DNA of 64,000 nucleotides from Planotetraspora thailandica (lineage in GTDB: Bacteria > Actinomycetota > Actinomycetes > Streptosporangiales > Streptosporangiaceae). The notes under the pieces were generated by a model that was not told the origin of the DNA, did no database searches, and worked only from the letters and a program-made list of their open reading frames with translations. Numbering within the stretch: the stretch's first letter is position 1; every line of letters starts with the position of its first letter. Both the position numbers and the translations under genes were made by a program. The stretch covers positions 1 through 64,000 of the forward strand of contig NZ_BOOR01000003.1 of the NCBI RefSeq assembly GCF_016863335.1. Reading direction: 5' to 3'. This document shows positions 60,575-64,000 of this stretch, piece by piece.

Positions 60575-63349
60575 ATGAGAAGACCGCGAAGAGCAGTCTT
60601 AGCCGCCGCTCTCACCGTCGCCCTCACCGCCACGCTGGTGGCCGCGCAACCGGCCGGCGCGGCGACCCCGACGCCCGACCAGCAATGGGCCCAGGTCCAG
60701 CAGCTCGTCGGCGCGATCAAAGGACGCTGGACCAACCAGGCGTACACCGGCGCGGTCAGCCGCTCCATGCCCGACACCGCGCTGCTCGGCAACGGCGACG
60801 TCGGCGTCACCTCCGCGGGAGGCGATGGGTACAAGACCTTCTACATCTCCAAGGGGAACTTCTGGACCGGCAACCCCGGCCCGTCGTTCGTCGCGCTCGG
60901 CGCGGTGACGATCACCCCGGCGTCCGGCACCGGCTCCGGCTCCGGCAACCTCGCGCTCGGGGCCACGGCCACGGCGTCGAGCTCGCACCCGTCGTTCCCG
61001 CCGGCCAGGGCGGTCAACGGCGGATGGGCGTCCGGCTATGAGGGCTGGGTGTCCGACATCGGCAAGCCGCAGACCCTCACCCTCGACCTCGGCACCGCCA
61101 AGACCTTCAGCCGGTACGTCCTGCGGCACGACGCCGCGGCCCGCCCGGCCGAGACGGCCAACAACACCAAGAACTGGACTCTCCAGGTCAGCTCGAACAA
61201 TTCGACGTGGACCACCGTCGACACCGTCACCGGCAACACCGCGAACGTCACCGACCGGACCTTCGCCACGCAGACCGCGCGCTACCTGCGGCTGAACGTC
61301 ACCGAGCCGACCCAGGGCACCACGACCGACTCGATCAACAACCCCCGCGCCCGCATCGGCCAGTTCGAGCTGTACGACGGGACCGGGCCCACCACACCGT
61401 CGGGGCCGTTCACCGAGGAGCAGAACATCCTCAAGGGCGACGTCGAGACCTCGATGACGATCGGCGGCACCCCCGTCGCGATGACGACCTGGACAGGCGC
61501 TGACGACAACCTCGTGGTCACCCGCGTCAGGTCGCTCGGCTCGTCCGCCGTGCGGCTGAAGGTGCAGACCTCCACCGGCTCACCCGAACCCCGCTCCGGC
61601 TTCACTAGCACGTCCGGCGTCTCGGGCAACACGGTGTGGGCCACCCGCCAGACGGCGTCCGGGTCGCGATGGGTGTCCCGGGCCTCCCTCGCCAGCCGCG
61701 TCGTCGGCGGCAGTCTCGTGGGCACACCCACGGCGAGCGGTGCAGCCGGCTCCTTCACCTTCGACCTTCCCGCGGGCCAGACCGTGAACATCGTCACCGG
61801 CGTCGCCGGAGGCGGCCCCAACCCGGCCGACCCCGCCCCCGCCGCGCGCACGCTGGCCGACGGGCAGAGCGCCTCCACGCTCGACACCCTCTACAACGCG
61901 CACGTCGACTGGTGGAAGCAGTACTGGCTGAAGTCGTACGTCGACCTCGACGACGACACGCTGGAGCGCTACTACTACGGCTCGCTCTACCTGCTCGGCT
62001 CGGCCAGCCGGGCCGGCAAGACCGCCCCCGGTCTGTACGGCATCTGGGCGACCAGCGACTTCCCGCAGTTCAGCGGGGACATGCACCTCAACTACAACTG
62101 GATGGCCAACTTCTACGGCACCTACTCCAGCAACCGGCCCGAACTGGCCCTGCCGTACTTCGACCTGGTGACGGCCTACCTGCCCGAGGCCAGGCGGCGG
62201 GCGCAGCAGGACCTCACCCGCGTCAAGTCCGACTACGTCAGCAGGCGCTTCCCCAGCGGCGGCGTGCCCGGGGGCGTGCTCTTCCCGGTCGGCATCGCGC
62301 CGTTCGGCTCCACCGCCGACGACAACTACCACCAGCAGGTGGCGAACTCCCTGTTCACCGCCACGCAGTACATCTCGTACTACGACTACACGCAGGACCG
62401 GGCGTTCCTGCAGAACACCGCCTACCCCTTCATGAAGGAGGTGGCGACGTTCTTCCGGTACTACCTGGAGTACGACGCCGCCGCCCAGCGGTACGTCCTG
62501 TGGTCGGGCCCGCACGAGGGCACCTGGGGCAGGAACTCCAGCCCTGACATCGGACTGCTCAAGCACCTGCTGACCTCGCTGATCAATGCGAGCGTCGAAC
62601 TCGGCGTCGACGCCGCCGACCGCGCCACCTGGCAGGACATCCTGTCCAAACTTCCGCCCACCCCCAAGACCACCTACAACGGGCAGACGGTCTACGCGCT
62701 CGCCGACCCGGGCACGATCACCGGCGGCGACACCCGCGACATCCACCCGGGCGACAACACCGTCAACCTGGAGTTCATCCACCCTGGCGAGGTGCTCGGG
62801 ATCAACGGGAGCGCCGCCAACCGGCAGACCGCCATCACCACGCTCGACGTCATGAACTCCTGGGGCCAGGACAACAGCTTCCCGAAGGTCTTCACCCAGG
62901 CCGCCCGCGTCGGCTACCCCGCCCAGAGCCTCATCGACAAGCTGAAGGCCCAGATCAGCGCGAAGACGGCGCCCAACCTGCGCATCACCGACCCCTTCCA
63001 CGGATTGGAGAAGACCGGGGCCGTCGAGGCGATCGACAACATGCTCCTGCAGAGCGACGGCGGCGTCATGCGGGTCTTCCCCGTCTGGCCGGCCGCCAAG
63101 AACGCCTCGTTCGTCAAGCTCCGCGACAAGGGCGGCATGCTCGTCTCCAGCGCCCGCAGCGGGGGACAGGTGTCCTACGTCGACATCACCAGCCTGGCGG
63201 GCAAGGCCGTACGGCTGCAGAACCCGTGGCCGGGACGGACCGTCACAGTGACCAGGTCGGGCGGGGGCACGGTCGCCTTCACCGTGAGCAACGACCAGAT
63301 CAACTTCTCCACCCAGAGCGGCACGACCTACACGATCACCGCCGCCTGA
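60575..63349 (+). CDS. Secreted glycoside hydrolase, GH95-like, with F5/8 type C (CBM) domain
   Basis: A 924-residue exported enzyme: signal peptide about 1-31 (RAVLAAALTVALTATLVAA), an N-terminal beta segment with SRSMPDTALLGNGDVGVTS, and an inserted F5/8-type carbohydrate-binding domain (about 125-270: LALGATATASSSHPSFPPAR, WTLQVSSNNSTW). A large (alpha/alpha)6-type catalytic part has GDMHLNYNWMANFYGTYSSN and GMLVSSARSGGQ near the end. The fold and LNYNW motif resemble GH95/GH65-clan enzymes. Probably trims host or plant glycans outside the cell before uptake by the adjacent transporter. GAGAGG six bases before the ATG. Confidence 0.75.
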   Translation: MRRPRRAVLAAALTVALTATLVAAQPAGAATPTPDQQWAQVQQLVGAIKGRWTNQAYTGAVSRSMPDTALLGNGDVGVTSAGGDGYKTFYISKGNFWTGNPGPSFVALGAVTITPASGTGSGSGNLALGATATASSSHPSFPPARAVNGGWASGYEGWVSDIGKPQTLTLDLGTAKTFSRYVLRHDAAARPAETANNTKNWTLQVSSNNSTWTTVDTVTGNTANVTDRTFATQTARYLRLNVTEPTQGTTTDSINNPRARIGQFELYDGTGPTTPSGPFTEEQNILKGDVETSMTIGGTPVAMTTWTGADDNLVVTRVRSLGSSAVRLKVQTSTGSPEPRSGFTSTSGVSGNTVWATRQTASGSRWVSRASLASRVVGGSLVGTPTASGAAGSFTFDLPAGQTVNIVTGVAGGGPNPADPAPAARTLADGQSASTLDTLYNAHVDWWKQYWLKSYVDLDDDTLERYYYGSLYLLGSASRAGKTAPGLYGIWATSDFPQFSGDMHLNYNWMANFYGTYSSNRPELALPYFDLVTAYLPEARRRAQQDLTRVKSDYVSRRFPSGGVPGGVLFPVGIAPFGSTADDNYHQQVANSLFTATQYISYYDYTQDRAFLQNTAYPFMKEVATFFRYYLEYDAAAQRYVLWSGPHEGTWGRNSSPDIGLLKHLLTSLINASVELGVDAADRATWQDILSKLPPTPKTTYNGQTVYALADPGTITGGDTRDIHPGDNTVNLEFIHPGEVLGINGSAANRQTAITTLDVMNSWGQDNSFPKVFTQAARVGYPAQSLIDKLKAQISAKTAPNLRITDPFHGLEKTGAVEAIDNMLLQSDGGVMRVFPVWPAAKNASFVKLRDKGGMLVSSARSGGQVSYVDITSLAGKAVRLQNPWPGRTVTVTRSGGGTVAFTVSNDQINFSTQSGTTYTITAA

Positions 63350-63358
63350 CCCTGCGAG

Positions 63359-63394
63359 ACCCGGCCGGGGATGGTGACGCATCCCCGGCCGGGT
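63359..63394. terminator. Bidirectional terminator
   Basis: ACCCGGCCGGGGAT (63359-63372) pairs perfectly with ATCCCCGGCCGGGT (63381-63394) between convergent genes. Confidence 0.65.
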
Positions 63395-63411
63395 GGTCCA
63401 CGCCTCCCGGC

Positions 63412-64000
63412 TCAGGCGAGGCGGTGGCGGCCCGACGTGCGGGCCGTGGGCACACCGCCTTCCAGCGGGATGGAATTCCTCTGCTCCGAGCGGGCCCGCC
63501 GCGCCGAGACGACGCGCGTCGCCAGCACCGCCGACAGCAGCAGCGCCGCCGTCAGTGCGGTCCCCGCCGCGTCGTACGGCCGGGCCGGGCGCACCGCCGG
63601 ATCACGCTTGACCGCCCCGACCAGTCCGGGGATGTCCTGGCCCGGCCACAACATGGGGATGTCGCCGCTCATGTCGGGATTGATCGGGGGAGTGGCGGCG
63701 ATGGCATGGCCGCCCACCGGCGTGAGGCGCGGCAGCTGAACCGGGCGGGACGGGTCGACAGGAAGGGTTCCCGCAGGCGTCCTCGCCGGGGGCTTCGGCG
63801 TCGGCCGCACGCCGCCGGGGGACCCCGCCGGAGGCGTCGCAGGCTCGTCCTCCCCGCAACCCTCGCCGCCGACCAGGGGCAGACATGGACTCGGAAGGGG
63901 CACGGGCCCAACGGAGGGAGGGGGCTGGCCACCCGACCCGCCCTTCAACCCATCCGTCACCGTACCGACCGCGCCGTCCACCGCGTCGAGGGTCGAATCC
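63412..64000 (-). CDS. Pro-rich surface protein with C-terminal membrane anchor (partial)
   Basis: The minus-strand frame is open from the window edge to a stop at 63412, so the N-terminus is missing. The visible part has DAVDGAVGTVTDGLKGG, a long Pro/Gly region (TPPAGSPGGVRPTPKPPART), then a short conserved-looking PINPDMSGDIPMLWPGQDIP, and ends with one membrane helix (about TALTAALLLSAVLATRV) and a basic cytoplasmic tail. Layout fits a cell-surface protein anchored by its C-terminus. A GTG at 63981 could be a start but nothing favours it. Confidence 0.6.
   Translation of the reverse strand, partial: DSTLDAVDGAVGTVTDGLKGGSGGQPPPSVGPVPLPSPCLPLVGGEGCGEDEPATPPAGSPGGVRPTPKPPARTPAGTLPVDPSRPVQLPRLTPVGGHAIAATPPINPDMSGDIPMLWPGQDIPGLVGAVKRDPAVRPARPYDAAGTALTAALLLSAVLATRVVSARRARSEQRNSIPLEGGVPTARTSGRHRLA

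Overview
This is a high-GC actinobacterial chromosome window. Several things point to the order Streptosporangiales, with a Nonomuraea/Microbispora/Sphaerisporangium-like member of Streptosporangiaceae as an inference. They are the strong GC bias, GTG/TTG starts, many leaderless promoters (TAnnnT about 6-8 nt before ATG/GTG), the FabG-InhA-type FabI pair, a SapB-like class III lanthipeptide locus, a Streptomyces-like phenolic-lipid operon and a 6C-like small RNA. No rRNA, tRNA or cas genes are present.

Layout. 0-9.3 kb holds translation and housekeeping genes: an acVLRF1 peptidyl-tRNA hydrolase, an ABC-F ATPase behind a tiny leaderless uORF, a small HTH protein, an enoyl-CoA hydratase, an ABC exporter, a sulfotransferase and an LD-carboxypeptidase. 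9.3-12.2 kb has an orphan histidine kinase coupled to a 55-residue membrane peptide, a transposase remnant and a membrane-bound HTH protein. 12.2-17.7 kb has a GH15 glucosidase, a yczE/MocR divergent pair and a POT peptide transporter. 19.9-27.9 kb is a class III lanthipeptide cluster: NarL-type regulator, two ABC half-transporters, a 44-residue precursor found by reading the minus strand, LanKC synthetase and a DesK-like kinase. 28.1-32.1 kb is an srsABC-like phenolic-lipid operon (type III PKS, methyltransferase, flavoprotein) facing a UbiA prenyltransferase. 32.3-36.9 kb carries small regulatory and redox genes, including a TetR/SDR pair with three tandem operators. 37.0-45.7 kb is a molybdenum island (Mop protein, HTH-TOBE regulator, modABC, an amber-interrupted molybdo-oxidoreductase, moaA, mobA-like, DUF6457) interrupted by an aldo/keto reductase and rtcB. 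45.7-51.1 kb has a 6C-like sRNA, DUF3099, dodecin, TldD/TldE and fabG-fabI. 51.1-63.4 kb is a LacI-controlled mannoside-use operon (sugar ABC transporter, GH38, a parvulin-like protein, a secreted GH95-like enzyme). The window ends are two partial Pro-rich genes.

Most unusual are two intergenic arrays, at 17871-18304 and 30842-31261. Each is built from a 19-bp motif (CGAACTTCTGCATGATCAC or its complement) repeated every 53 bp, about five helical turns, and the motif flips orientation once inside each array. In both arrays the units nearest the flip keep only the TGATCATGCA half. Both arrays fill gaps between divergent genes. No protein in the window is obviously tied to them. They look like a phased protein-binding or structural DNA element rather than a CRISPR, and are the best candidate here for an undescribed system.
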